Shown piece by piece: positions 45,761 through 57,630 of a DNA stretch of 64,000 nt. Made by a program: the position numbers and the translations under genes. Source of the stretch: Tetmemena sp. SeJ-2015 (lineage: Eukaryota > Ciliophora > Spirotrichea > Sporadotrichida > Oxytrichidae); contig JAJKFJ010022879.1 in NCBI GenBank assembly GCA_027382625.1, positions 1-64,000 on the forward strand. The letters are read 5' to 3'. Every line of letters begins with the position of its first letter. Position 1 is the stretch's first letter. Under the pieces are notes generated by a model. That model saw only the letters and a program-made list of their open reading frames with translations, was not told where the DNA came from and ran no database searches.

Positions 45761-46550
45761 TAGCTAAAATCCCTGTTCGTCAAAGGAAGGATGTGAATTT
45801 AAAACTGCAGATGCATACATTGGTTACCTTTGTAAATCCAGATTTCTCTGTAGAAAAGAGGGAGTCTAGATCAATGTGGCATCATGTTCAAGAAAACTGG
45901 AATCCTAATCTACCTTCCATCAGTCTTGGAGGAATGAAATTTCTTTTAATATAATTTGTAAGAATGCTAATGTTTGGCGGAATCGATGAAAAGAAAAGAG
46001 TGAGTGATAAACTCTGGCTGATTTCTCCATATCATGTAGCCAATAAATAGGATGTTTTTGCTCCTAATGGGCAATACCTAAATTTTAATTTATGATTGAA
46101 TTTAGACTCAGATTCTGAGTTGTACGTGACCATGAAATTGCTAACCCCAGCAGGTAGAGGGCCCATAGCTAGACATTCTCACTAAGCATGCTTATTTAAA
46201 AATACTTACATGTGTGTCTACGGTGGAAAGAATGAAACTTTAATGAGGGGAGAAGGTATCAATCCAAATCTTAATGATATCAATCTCTACAATATCTGTA
46301 AGTTACCTCCTATTGTTCAACTTTTAGAGAATAATAGTTGGACGACTGTGGTTGTATATGGGTCTCCCTTGATGGGAAGAATTATTTTTAAATTTTAAGA
46401 TCTTAGCATATGATAGGCACAATAAACGATGATAAGATAATTATCTATGGAGGAAATGATGTTAAGACAATAGCAGAGTCAACAACCATAGAAGTATTTG
46501 AGTTCGGTAAATAAAATATAACTCTCTTAAATAACTCAATTTATAGATGA
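45761..46550 (+). CDS. Kelch-repeat protein, 3' MDS in inverted orientation
   Basis: Encodes the last Kelch blades: MFGGIDEKKRVSDKLWLIS, GPIARHSHQACLFKNTYMCV with YGGKNE, and KIIIYGGNDVKTIAESTTIE, stopping at 46548-46550. Its first bases, TAGCTAAAAT (45761-45770), are the inverse complement of 46719-46728, the end of the main Kelch coding region on the other strand. Joining there gives RGNIAKIPVRQRKDVNLKL in frame. A 12-bp IES with pointer AATTTA (46087-46092 and 46099-46104) is removable in frame, giving QYLNFNLDSDSE. A 30-nt intron starts at GTAAGTTACC (about 46298). One unresolved junction lies near 46385-46410. Confidence 0.85.
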
Positions 46551-46718
46551 AGGCTTTCTAAATAACTAACTCAGGGTCATGCAGAAATTTTTAGATAAAC
46601 AAGAAAGCAAATTGCTCTTGAATAACTAGTCTTGAGATTATCATTTAGTATAAACTTTATTATTCATCCAAACTTTTATTTTCACGAAAATAATTTAACT
46701 TCATGAATGATAAATATT

Positions 46719-49198
46719 ATTTTAGCTATATTACCTCTTTCCATTTCTTAATAGCAATTCACTCCAACCTTCAACCACCTTTTCTCGTCTATAAAGAATG
46801 AAAAAAAACAATGTATACCAAAATCAAAAGCAACAAAATCTGAATGAGTCTATTTCTCTTCTGAGTAGTATCCACCATGAATAAGCAGCATACTCCCAAA
46901 CACAGTTGAAGCATGATTCATTCTCTTTTTAGGCATATGATACCCATCTTTTCCAAAATCGGTCTCCACCCATTTACTCTTCTCTATTAAATTTATTTAG
47001 CTAAAACAGAGCTTACCAAGTTCGAACATTCTTAAATCTTAGAAAGTGAATCTACACTTTAGAGTCTTTATGTATTATCCAGCCCCACCATGAATTATTA
47101 GCTTATTCTTATATAAATCGATAGAGTGGCCAAATCTAGCCTCAGGTACATAATGCTTGTCATGATTCTCATATTTTATTTCTCTCCATCTATTATCCAA
47201 AGAGTCGTAATATCTCATGTCATTGTAGAGATCTGTCCCTATCCCTCCAAATAGAATAACTTTTCCACTTTCTAAGTTAATCAATTTAGTAGCAATTCTT
47301 GCATTCGGTATCTCTGAGTGATAAAGCTTGATTTACTTGTGATAGCACATTAGAAGTTCTCTGTTCTTTAGAGTTTAAAAATTTTCCTTGACTCTTTTCT
47401 TTTTTCCCTCCTTCTTTTGACTTGCATATTTGATTAGCTAATAAACTAAAAGTAATGAACCTTATTCAAATTTTAAATGCTTTTTCAGGGAGGAAGTGTG
47501 TTCAGCCTCTTCTTTCAATTTCTTAGCTCTATTTCTCATATAGTACAATAGTATTAGCTAATCATCAGGCAAGGATTGCAAGTTATGAAACTCAAGTTAG
47601 TTTATGACTTCTCTCATCTTCGAAGCCTAGGTTTGAGGATCTAAGTCTTCAAAGAATTTAATATGGCTAAGAACTTGCTCAAAATCTTCCATTTATACCT
47701 AATTTATACTTGGGACTACATCTCCAGAAAATTGAGGATGCAGACCAAACTTAATCTAATTCAAGAAGTTTTGGAAAGCCTCTTTGCTCAAACTCTTTTG
47801 TGTGGTAGCTTCAAAATTATTTAAACCATCGAATTTAAGGGTCTTATCTTTTATAATCTGGAGATAATAATTTGAGAAGTCTACTATAACTTAGTCTGGC
47901 TATTTTTATTCTTCTCTAAAAGAAATCTAATCTAGGAATCTGCTTGCTCCTACAACTATCCGAGGGGTCATATTATTTAAAGAAATATCTAATCGAGAGA
48001 CTAAATTAGGATTCTCAGTGGTGCTCATATCTTGCTTCTCCATTATGATCTTATCTTTAAAAGTATTGATCTAAAAGTGGAATTTCTTCATGTCATTAGC
48101 TTAAAGTAGTCTCGACTTGTTAACTTTCAAGCTCTAGTCAAGTCTAGAATGATCCTAAAGAGTCTCTCAAATTTTATCCATAAGCGGGAAGCTATTTATT
48201 CACTTCCTCAGTTATAGTAGTAAAACCTTAAAGTTCTTTATTTAGCTATTCTAATTACTCTTACTCAATTTGATTTCTGTTTTGGAGTTAATTAGCGAAC
48301 ATAAATGATTGATTTACAGATGAGACATCTGTGAAAGCCCCTATGCTATTTTAATTTTGATTGAGAATATCTTTTAAATACTCATCTCTTTTATTGGTCT
48401 CCTCTATTCTTGAGAAAATTTTTTCTAAATTCTTTCGCTTGTATTTAAGTAAATCTTACACTCTTCTGTTTTAAGCGGTTACTGATTGAACCTATGAGAC
48501 CATGCTTAAATTGTTTTAAACTAAGTCTGAAGTTAGTATATTGCTCATTACACTTTGTCTAGGTTTTACTTTATTTTCAGATGGATCAATGGTTTCTGCA
48601 ATTATTGTTCTAGGGCTTGTCTAGTTGAAGAATTAAGACTGCCCTTATCTTAAGAGAAGTATCGAAGAGGCTCTATTATATCTAGAGTTTGAAGGCTAAG
48701 TACTTAGGATCCAGGGTCTACCTCAACATCTTGAGCTCTTCGTTTGTCAAATCTGTTGAGAAATCTAATAACTCCTTATTTCAAGAAAATTGGCTTTTGC
48801 TTTCCTTATATCTCTACTGACTAATAGCCTTATCCTCCTGATGTCTAGGAGAGTTTTTAATACTAGATTTTTCAATCTTCTTTGGTTTGATTCCCTTTCT
48901 AGGAAATATAGAAGCTCTTTCTTCGTCAAGAGTTTTAATTAACTTATCTTGATCATTAGTAGTTCTCTTATTTGGGAGTTCAGATTCATTCTAGCTCAAA
49001 TAAAAAAGTATATCTACTTACTTACACTTTAAATGAGCTTTACTTTGATTAGCCACTGAAAGATATGCTCTGACTATGATTTTTCCTTTCTGCCCTTTTG
49101 AGTGGGTGTACCTCGAATCCAGCATGCATCTTGGCTATATCTCCTGTTTCTGCTTGAGTGTAACTGATTTGCGCTGCTTTTCTCTTTGCTTGCAGCAT
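46719..49198 (-). CDS. Kelch-repeat protein, main part (5' portion)
   Basis: The start at 49198 gives MLQAKRKAAQISYTQAETGD. An intron follows (GTAAGTAAG...GAGCTAG, about 48993-49027). A long Lys/Glu/Ser/Gln-rich, partly coiled-coil region leads to Kelch blades GKVILFGGIGTDLYNDMRYY, ARFGHSIDLYKNKLIIHGG and RMNHASTVFGSMLLIHGGYY. A 30-nt intron before DEKRWLKVG is GTATAC...TTTATAG (46774-46803 region). Coding ends at the inverted pointer 46719-46728 and continues at 45761 on the opposite strand. An in-frame TGA near 48785 (SQFS, then NKELLDFS) is either an indel or a missed junction. The beta-propeller is likely a protein-interaction platform. Confidence 0.8.
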
Positions 49199-49558
49199 TT
49201 CCTTTAAGTGCCTGTCGTCATAGTTCCTTAAAAGCTTTCTCAGTTTTTATACTTCTGACAGGCCCATTATGGAGCTACTCTAAATCGATATCTTTAGCAA
49301 ATCTTCGCCCTTTGGAATATGATGTCGGGAGTGAGAAATGTTTAGGGAACTGTTCTCTTCCAATATTCTGGGAAGTTCCAAAACTGACTATTGATTTTAT
49401 CTACTAATTGAGGGAAACATTTTTATAAACACTAAAATAATTCTTTAATTAAGATCTTACTTAAAATCATTAAATGAGCTTTTTAGAGAAGTTAGAGAAT
49501 GGTTAAAAGTAGAGGAAATTGATTGATCTTAAATTTTAATTTGAAGTGTAATTGTTGA
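49199..49558. other. Spacer between Kelch gene start and GOST-type gene end
   Basis: No supported coding sequence. The open frame on the + strand here (49186-49407) begins inside the Kelch start region and has no family likeness. Confidence 0.4.
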
Positions 49559-51630
49559 TCAACAATAGTTTTCATCCTTCTTTTGGTTTTGCGGATTTAG
49601 GTTCTTTGATGCCTAATTAGAGTGCTCTTAAAATGTTCCAGCTAATTGACTACCCCCTTTAGTGTTGTGTTCTACTGGCTCTACTGCCATTATTGCTCCT
49701 TCCATCATCTTGGCTTTCACCGTCTCCTAGTTATCTGTACTCAGTTTCAGATTAAACAGATTTTGAATGTTAGTGCTTCTTCTTGCATGCTTGCTTACTC
49801 CTTTCTTTAACTAGGATTTTGAGTTACCAATTGAGATATTAGAGAGATTTGAATCTTAAAACTGAGGGTTGTAAATTAGAACATGGCATTAAGAATCGAA
49901 ACTTTAAGATTTCTCTCCATTCAGCAGCGATTCCTCCAGATTTGAGCTTGTGACCATATTATTCTCCTTTATCATAGCATACCTGAGAGGTGCAATTTAT
50001 ATCCTGTTTCTTCTCTCGCTACCTTCGTTATCTGATTAGCTATCATAAATAATAAATTAACTTCCTGACGAGCCAAAGAAGTACGAGGGCGATTCTAGAA
50101 TATTGAGATTGAAAAATTAAGGCCACTAACGAGGTCTAAAGATCCACAAAAGCGTAATGTTAAGAAGGAAGTCGTATGACTAGTAGAGAATTGTCAAATA
50201 GGTATCAAACTGAGTGTCGTCTGAAAAATAGGGCAAGAGACCCTTAGCTATAATTTCAAAGAGGAAGTAGGCAGTAATCAGGAAAATGAACCGAAGCATG
50301 ATGCTTATCTTCAAGTTCAAAGATTCGTAAAGATCAGTCACTTAATTTTCCTGAATCAGCTACTTGTGATACCTTAATATCTTAACACATTTAAAAGCAA
50401 TTTCTCAAAGTGTAAAAGAATAGGGCGCTGTAAGATGATGATTATTATAGAACTTATGAGTTCCCTTTCACCTTTTCCATGCTTTCAGTGACAAAGTAAG
50501 CACTGTAAGCTAAATAGACGACTCCCATTAGCAAAGTGGTTTGTATTGCTTATGACCTGCCCAGTTATCCTCCGAGTATCATCCATCCCTTACTTATCAG
50601 TAGAATAACTGCTATGTATATCGTTTGATAGATTGTTGTGAGAGTAACCAAGGCCATCATTAAATATCTGCTAGTAAGTTAATCTTCCCACGGGCATTAA
50701 CCTATGTATAAGGCAAAAGACTCCTAATCTTAAAGAAATTTGAAAAGCGGAATAACTATCAGAGCTTTTTGGAGAGTTTAATTATAATCCCCATATATAA
50801 AGAGTGCCATCATCGTCCAGATTATGATTATGAATGCATATGATGAGCAAATTCCGAAAAAATAATTGGTCACTGACTCAAGTACATCACAATTTGTCAA
50901 ATATTCATGAGTAATCTTCACTCTTATGTGCTAGGTCTGAGGATAGGAGTATTTTTTAAGATACTCAAAGTTTTTGTCAGTAATAAGGATATAAGCTCCT
51001 AAAGAATTTTAAGTAAAAATATATTACAGGTCTTGAGTAATAGCCATCAGAATCTATTTATCTTTGTGTTCCAACTATGATTGCTGCAACATTGAATTTA
51101 CTTATTCCATCCAGAAGTTCATTTGTTAAGTATTGAAATTAATTTTCTTGGGTGAAATGAAATTAAATGTAATTATAAGAAAATATAAGCAATAGTTTTA
51201 ATTAAACTGCTTTAAATTTGGAGACTCATAAATTATATCTTGTCATTATTTGAATATCTTATTCAATTAAATGCAATTTATCTATAATATTCAAACGGAT
51301 TAAAAATAACCTAAATTCTATGAAAACTCCTATTCTCAGCTTACCCACTGGATAGATTAATCCTAATTTAAGGAGAAGCATTTGTCTTAGAATTCTTGAA
51401 GACTTTAAGCATAGCAAAATCTGCCATCGACTGTCACATTTCTAGTATACTAAAGGCTAATTTAATGAAATTTGTGGATTAATAGATACCAATTCAATGA
51501 AGGGGAATGGACTCAGATTGACCTCCTCTAAGACCTTATTGGTTGAGCTATCATATATCTTCATGCTATCATAAACTTCAAACAGCTTGGTTTTGTAAGT
51601 TTCTGCGAAACTTATGCCCATGACCATCAT
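49559..51630 (-). CDS. Seven-transmembrane GOST/IRP (GPR180/TMEM145-like) protein
   Basis: The N-terminal extracytosolic region is about 51630-50950 with Asn-rich sequence. A run of hydrophobic helices follows: FFGICSSYAFIIIIWTMMAL, LQKALIVIPLFKFL, YLMMALVTLTTIYQTIYIAV followed directly by ILLISKGWMILGGQLGR (the KGW turn typical of the intimal-thickness-related / GOST 7TM group), LLMGVVYLAYSAYF, LFFYTLRNCF and MLRFIFLITAYFLFEIIAKG. A 22-nt intron near 50350-50371 (GTATCACAAG...ATTCAG) restores frame. The cytosolic tail is Ser/Asn/Gln-rich to TGA at 49559-49561. Frame breaks in the N-terminal part (51300-51470) are unresolved. GOST proteins act in Golgi/endosome trafficking or signalling; assignment here rests on helix pattern and the KGW motif only. 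Confidence 0.6.
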
Positions 51631-51810
51631 TTTTTTTAAAAAAAATGATCATAATTAAATCCATCATAAGTATGATAAGATGCTTAGAATATGTTTCTTC
51701 CATTAAAATTGACCACTCTTAAGAATAATGCAATTACTTCAATTATACTTACTTGAAATTATTATTGCTCGGGTTAGTAAAAAGTTAGAGGGTAATTGAT
51801 AATTTATAAA

Positions 51811-53070
51811 ATGAATTCAAGTTCCAAAACCTACTTCGGTAGAATGAAAAAGTCTCCCGAGCAAAACATGAATTGCCTAATAAACAGTAAGAAACTAACT
51901 TATCATGAGCTTGTGCATAAAGTATCATTTCATCTCCAAAAGGAAGATTCTTACTATTGTCAATCTTTTAGGTGCATGTGCTTACATAAATCTGCTAACA
52001 AACTCCAACTAAAGTAGAGCATCTGACGAGAAAAATGCAAAGAAGCTGAAAAAGTACCTCCAAAGAGTTCAGTAAATCATTGATGGTACTAACAAAAAGG
52101 TTCCTAACACACCAGTATGATTTTATGCCTTGTTAAAATAAGCTTATAGGAAAATCTATATAAGCTTGCACAAGAAACCATTGCACTTCCTAAACAAATA
52201 GCCACTGTCCTATAGAATATAGAGAAGCTGGAGTTTGAAGACAGAAAAATATTCCAAAGCATCTTCCAAGAACTCTATAATAATTTTCAGAGTGTCATTG
52301 AAGAAACCTTGCACCCTAAGAGGTTTGAGATTGTCTAATCTCTCCTTTTAAAATACACTGAGCAAGGTCTTGCAGTATTTAAATTTTATTTGATTATAAA
52401 AATAAATTTGTCGGCTCCTTCCTTAGACTTTTTACTAAATCAGTAAGGAAAATATTTCAGAGCTCTTTAATTCAGAGATTATCTTCAAACTATCAGATTC
52501 TTTAATTAATGTCTGTAGTCAAAGCTAATTGATTCAATGCTGAGTGTTAAGGTCCTGGAGGAATTGGGTACTTTTATTACTAATGCTGACTTCAATATTT
52601 CAAGCGACTCTTACGAAACCTTCAAAGACATACTTATTAATCCGAGAGACAGCGATGGAATCTTTATTCAATTTGTGATAGAGAACAAGGAAGAGATTCT
52701 GCGTATTTTTGACACCCTTTAAAAAGAGCAGAATTACTTTGCAAAGAGAGAAAGCTTAAAGACTCTCTACTAGCTTTTAAAAACGCAGAAAGCGTTGCGC
52801 GAATATTACGTGACTTGCAAGGACAGACTCAAAGCTGTGATGGTGGATCTTCTCAATGAAAACAAATCAATTCAATACGAGGCCTTCTTACTGCTTTCGC
52901 TCTACCTATTGGTGCCAGTACCAGAAGCTAATGAAGCTACCGCAATATTAATTAAGAACAGAGGCATGCTAGATAAGTATATCATCGATTTCCAAACTGA
53001 GCGAGAAGAGGAGGAGAGCTTCAAGGAGCTGAAATATGCAATGAGAGACCAGCTAAGGAGCTTAGAATGA
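51811..53070 (+). CDS. Mo25/CAB39-like scaffold protein
   Basis: The start at 51811 (MNSSSKTYFGRMKKSPEQ) matches the Mo25 N-terminus (FGK..KSP). The armadillo-like helical repeat region includes EKNAKKLKKYLQRVQQIIDG, LAQELYNNF-type helices, MLSVKVLEELGTFITNADF, SSDSYETFKDILINPRD, NYFAKRESLKTLYQLLK and NENKSIQYEAFLLLSLYLLV, ending DQLRSLE at TGA 53068-53070. Introns: about 52110-52144 (GTATGATTTT...CTTATAG). An IES with pointer GATTC (52496-52500 and 52531-52535) is removable in frame, giving KLSDSMLSVK. Frame changes between 51960 and 52020 are unresolved. Mo25 activates STE20/LKB1-type kinases by family; ciliate paralogues are tied to cell polarity. Confidence 0.85.
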
Positions 53071-53091
53071 ACATCATGAAAATTAAATAAG

Positions 53092-53224
53092 TAAACCCCA
53101 TAACCTATATACTTAGATAAATAGTGAATAGATATTAATGATCATTATATATGATATACACGCTTTCCCAAAATTACAGAAGAGACTTAATTAAGACAAC
53201 GCAGATCTCACAAATCTAAAAAAG
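53092..53224 (+). repeat. Left terminal inverted repeat (133 bp)
   Basis: Identical, base for base, to the reverse complement of 56716-56848. Contains GACTTAATTAAGACAACG near its inner end. Confidence 0.95.
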
Positions 53225-56200
53225 GACCTTCTGGGACCTACCACTAATCCATCATTAATACTAAAAATATGAAATCTCGTATTCTCCACTTCAATTTTGA
53301 GCTTTAGTATGCATGTATAGTTAGTCTTAATGTTTAAAAAGAGTTGGATTTTATATTTCGAAATGATCATGGATGAGGTCCAGATTGGGGTATTAAGACG
53401 GGGGGGTTTGTCTTAAAGTTTTGGCTTAATTGGAGCTTTTACCATAGGGACCTAGTATAACCTAAATTATGAATTTAAATTACATGGAGAAGCTTACTGA
53501 TGCCTATATACTCGATTTAATTTGATTAATGAAATGGATTAATTCTTATAATTTTAAGGATGATGGATTTCGAAAAATTGAATTAAGACTACTTAATAGG
53601 GCCAAATATGGCAAAATTCCCCAAAATGAGTCACCGAAAATGGTATGCAAGTCTTAAAAATCCTCCATTATACTCATTTTACCCCCCTTTTTAAAAGAGC
53701 TATAACCAGGTCCTACTTTCTCAGCCACCCTAATTTAAATGGCGAAAATAATTGCAAAATAGTGGATTTTCATTGCTAAATTTGAATTAAGACAGGTGAT
53801 ATTTTAATTAAGACAGCCTATTAATTAGCCAAATTCAATTAAGTATATTAGTGTAATTAATTAAGACAAACAAATGTGCTTAATTCAAAGAGACTTTACC
53901 TATTATTCCCGGCATTCAGGAAAATTAAAAAATTACTCAATTTTAATGATTTGAGAATCAATTCATCACATTTAGATGCCAAAAAATTGACTGTGAAAGT
54001 TTCAGGCTCTAATTCACTCTCACAAAAAAGTTGTCTTAATTCAAAAATAGTTGTCTTAATTCATCATGGTAATTATGGCAAATATGGAGGTCTTAAATAA
54101 ATCTCAAAAAATGCTGAATACAAATATAAAAGTTAGTAATATATGCTAGATATCATCTCTAATTACTTTAGAATGATGAATTAACTAAGAATTCATTAAT
54201 TTAAGGATGTTCATAGATCATCTAACTTTTGAGTATATTTGAAAAAATGGTTCAAAATGACTTAATGGAAAAAATCTAAAATGTTTAAACTCATCATTAG
54301 TAGCCTCGCAATCAGTTTTTGAGAATCAATTCAATATATCCGAATTCTCTTTATTAATGAAGAGGCAAAAAAATTAGCTAATCTCATGAATTAAGATTTT
54401 CAGAAAAATCTTGCCTTAATTCAAATTGTTCATAGCGCGCTATTTATATTTAAGACAGGACTAAATTACTTAGAAAGATTTAAGACTTCTCAAAATAAGT
54501 CAAAGGCTATTAAATCTTAAATAATGTCTAAACGGAGTAATAAAGCATTCTATCAATTCCTTATTCAATGAATTAATCAACTAGATCAAAGCTAAAGTGA
54601 AGAACTCTAAGCTTCATAATTTTACTTTATAATAAAGACTTACCTTTAACAAAAGGGTTCTTAATTTAGAAGAGGTACAGAAGCCATAATTTTCAATTAA
54701 GAATAAGTCAACCAATTAGCTGAAACTACTCTCTTTTTAATTTCAATTTTCTGAATTAAGCTGCTTAATTCTCAGCGGCCTATTTGCTTTACCATTAATC
54801 CTCTCATCATATAGATAGAGAGTAAACTAATTTCCCTGATAAGAATTAAGTTACTTCTCAAATTAGACTAAATTTACTCAAAGCAAAATTCAGGAATCTT
54901 GTCTTAATTCCATATTTAGAAGACTTTAGAGAGCTAAAGGAATTCCTTTGATACAGAATGGATTTCTCTATAGAGATTTCCTTTAGACACGAAATGAATT
55001 CCATAATAGCCTTCTCATAATGTATTACAAATAGAATCATAATGCAAATTAAGCAACAAAGCCAGAATATTCCCAATTAGAGTAATAAGCAACTGGCTTT
55101 ATTATTATTAGATTCTTAATATAAAAATCTATCAATAATTGAAAATTACTTTTCAATTAAGCAGACTTATTATAAGAAATTCAGTCAATCAAATTCCAAT
55201 CTCTTATAATGTCAAATAGATCCGAAATTAGAGAACCTTGAAAGTTTCTCAATGAAGAATTGTTAGATGAACTAATTAATGATAGCTATTTTAAGATTCT
55301 CGCAATTTGAGTAAAAAGAACCCATTAAGCTTTTCCAAATCTATCTTAAATAAAAGAACAAGATTTTTACAAAAACTAGATAATTAAAATTTATGATTTT
55401 AATTAAGAAAATCTGTATTAATGAAAAAGATTATTTGATTGCTTAATTATGCTTTAATATCTAAATAATAACTGCATCTGAGAATGAGAAGAAGTAATAT
55501 CATTATCTATTAGCTTAAACTAGCTGAATTCATATTACTTTCACTTAACTATTTAATTAGTAAATGAATCTTCATCATCCTCGTATTTCTTTTCTTGCTT
55601 AATTTTTCATTTGGAAAAATTTCTATATAGAATTTAGTTTTTATATATACACAGATTTTTACAATTTTTCTTTTATAAAAGAAATTTCTTAAAGTCATAG
55701 TCAATGAAAAATTCTTATTCATAAGAGTATATTAAACCATTTTTTATATGAGTTAAATCTTTTTTCTCTGGGTTTTTTATATTTTTCTCATAATAAAAGA
55801 TTTTTTAAATATATTTTATCATTAAAAATTATATGCTAAAAAAGTGTGAAAAAAGTGCTAAAAAAAGTCATTTTTTCAAATTTTCATCAAATATTATTGC
55901 ACAGATAGATGGGGCATAGGCGATTTATTTTTGACATACCTGAGGGATTTTGGCGGAGAAGCCTAGAAATGGGTGAAAAATCGTGTTTAATGCAATTTTT
56001 TCCCAGAAAAGTACTGATTTCATCGAAAAAAATTTTGTCCTTTCTTAAAACTGAGTGCATAGACAGATAGAGCATAGTCGATTTATAAGGCGGTCGACTT
56101 CGTCCGACAAGAAATTCGCACGGGAAGGCCTTCAAAAATGCAAAATAAAGTGAAAAAAACGCATTTTTTTGCCATTTTTTACACATTTTTAGCACTTTTT

Positions 56201-56715
56201 TCGCCATTTTTAGCACTTTTTTAGCGATTTTTATCACTTTTTTCGTAAATTTTTGCATAAAAAATGATAAAAAATTGTAAATTTTTTTAATATTAAAATT
56301 CATAATTTATATTTACTTTAATTAAATAATTATAAAAATGTATAAAAAAAAGTAAAAATTTTTAACAAATATGCTTATTTAGACTTTTATTTCTTTTAGA
56401 ATTCATAATGAATGAGCCTCAAATAGAATTTCACATATTAAATCTTGTTAAATAAGAGCTCTAGATTCTAATGATATGTTCCATATATGTTATCTCGATA
56501 GTCTGAAAAAAATCTATTAAGATCTAATCTAGTTAAGAGACTAGTATAAGTGATTTCAATGATGGCCACAAATAACAAACTTAGAACTACGATATCTCAT
56601 CACAGAAAAATGATAGCATTATAGAACCAAAGTGATTCTTTATCTACGCTTCAAGATCTATCATTTGATATATTAATATAGGATGTTTAAATTTTTTCGA
56701 TTTTCGTGAATTGTG

Positions 56716-56848
56716 CTTTTTTAGATTTGTGAGATCTGCGTTGTCTTAATTAAGTCTCTTCTGTAATTTTGGGAAAGCGTGTATATCATATATAATGATC
56801 ATTAATATCTATTCACTATTTATCTAAGTATATAGGTTATGGGGTTTA
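56716..56848 (-). repeat. Right terminal inverted repeat (133 bp)
   Basis: Perfect inverted copy of 53092-53224; outer end GGTTATGGGGTTTA. Confidence 0.95.
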
Positions 56849-56967
56849 TATAAGTCATTATTTTCACAAAGAGTTTTAATTTAAATAAAAGACCGTGTTT
56901 AATTCACAATCAACTACTTCTCATCGACATGAATTTAACCCAGGCATAAGTCCTTTTATTTTTGCCT

Positions 56968-57630
56968 TCATTTCATTTTCGTATATTCAAAGTCCTGGGA
57001 AGTCTCTATCATATTTATGCTGACCCTCTTATCTAATGCAGTCTCTCCAAGCCATCTGTCAGGAGCGATTTCGTGATTAGCAGCAACACTAGTTGCTACA
57101 AAATGAGTTGGGTTTTTATGGTCAGCTAAGAACCCTCCAACTGTTGCCATGTCACCTTCCCTGAAAGTAGGAGGGAGAGCTCCCTTGAAGAGGACATATA
57201 TCTCATTCTTGAAGTCAGTCATGATGAATCTATTCTCGAGGGTGCCTTTCTTGATTTCTATGGTGCCTGATTTTACGACTCCAGAGAGCTTAAATCTTTA
57301 CTAAGGGAGGGTGGAGTGAAGTGCAAAGAAAGAGGGTGTTACTGACTGCTGAGTGTCCGCTTGTTTATTCGCTTGTAGGAAAGTCAAAACATTTTATCAT
57401 AATGATGATGATAAAATTTAAGTTCCAACTGAAAGGATGAGAGTACTATAAAAGAGAAGTCTGAACACCACTATTCTCTTGAGGATCATACGCTTTATCC
57501 TCTTCAGGAAAGACCTAGGAAAGATATTAAAATAAGTCAATTTGATTTTTTTTAACTTACTGTGAAGTTTAGAGAACCAAGGCGAAAGTTGAGAAAGAGC
57601 TCGTTTGACTGAAGAAAAACTTTTGTCCAT
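56968..57630 (-). CDS. CCME: Mitochondrial cytochrome c maturation heme chaperone CcmE
   Basis: The start at 57630 gives MDKSFSSVKRALSQLSPWFS, a basic/Ser-rich leader typical of mitochondrial targeting. An intron (GTAAGTTAAA...TTTCCTAG, about 57518-57565) precedes a membrane anchor (RIVVFRLLFYSTLILSVG), then a further intron or IES (about 57365-57420). The OB-fold domain follows the CcmE pattern: FKLSGVVKSGTIEIKKGTLE, RFIMTDFKNEIYVLFKGALP, FREGDMATVGGFL, THFVATSVAANHE. The heme-binding His is in AANHEIAP, where bacterial proteins have AKHDENYMP; the Tyr is not conserved. TGA is at 56968-56970. System I maturation with nuclear CcmE fits ciliates, whose mitochondria encode a CcmF. Confidence 0.88.

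Larger units (their letters stand above)
53092..56848. mobile_element. Terminal-inverted-repeat element, 3.76 kb, probably non-autonomous
   Basis: The ends are perfect 133-bp inverted repeats (53092-53224 and 56716-56848), both starting TAAACCCCATAACC. If the element proper begins at AACCCC, it is flanked by TA on each side, consistent with a TA target-site duplication. The CCCCAtAACC terminus faintly recalls the telomere-like ends of hypotrich TBE elements. No transposase-like reading frame is present under the ciliate code: the interior is AT-rich, with recurring AATTAAGACA motifs. It sits 21 bp after the Mo25 stop and 120 bp before the CcmE stop, so it lies between two convergent genes. 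Confidence 0.85.

Noticed and set aside
47075..47284. Independent minus-strand Kelch gene, convergent with a plus-strand Kelch gene
   Set aside because: The inverted 10-bp pointer at 46719-46728 and 45761-45770 joins both in frame into one propeller.
55887..56303. 138-aa Lys-rich ORF inside the TIR element
   Set aside because: Arises from repeated AT-rich GCCATTTTTAGCAC-like units; no transposase motif.
56968..57630. CcmE as bacterial contamination
   Set aside because: It has spliceosomal-type introns, a mitochondrial-style leader and the AT-rich context of its neighbours.
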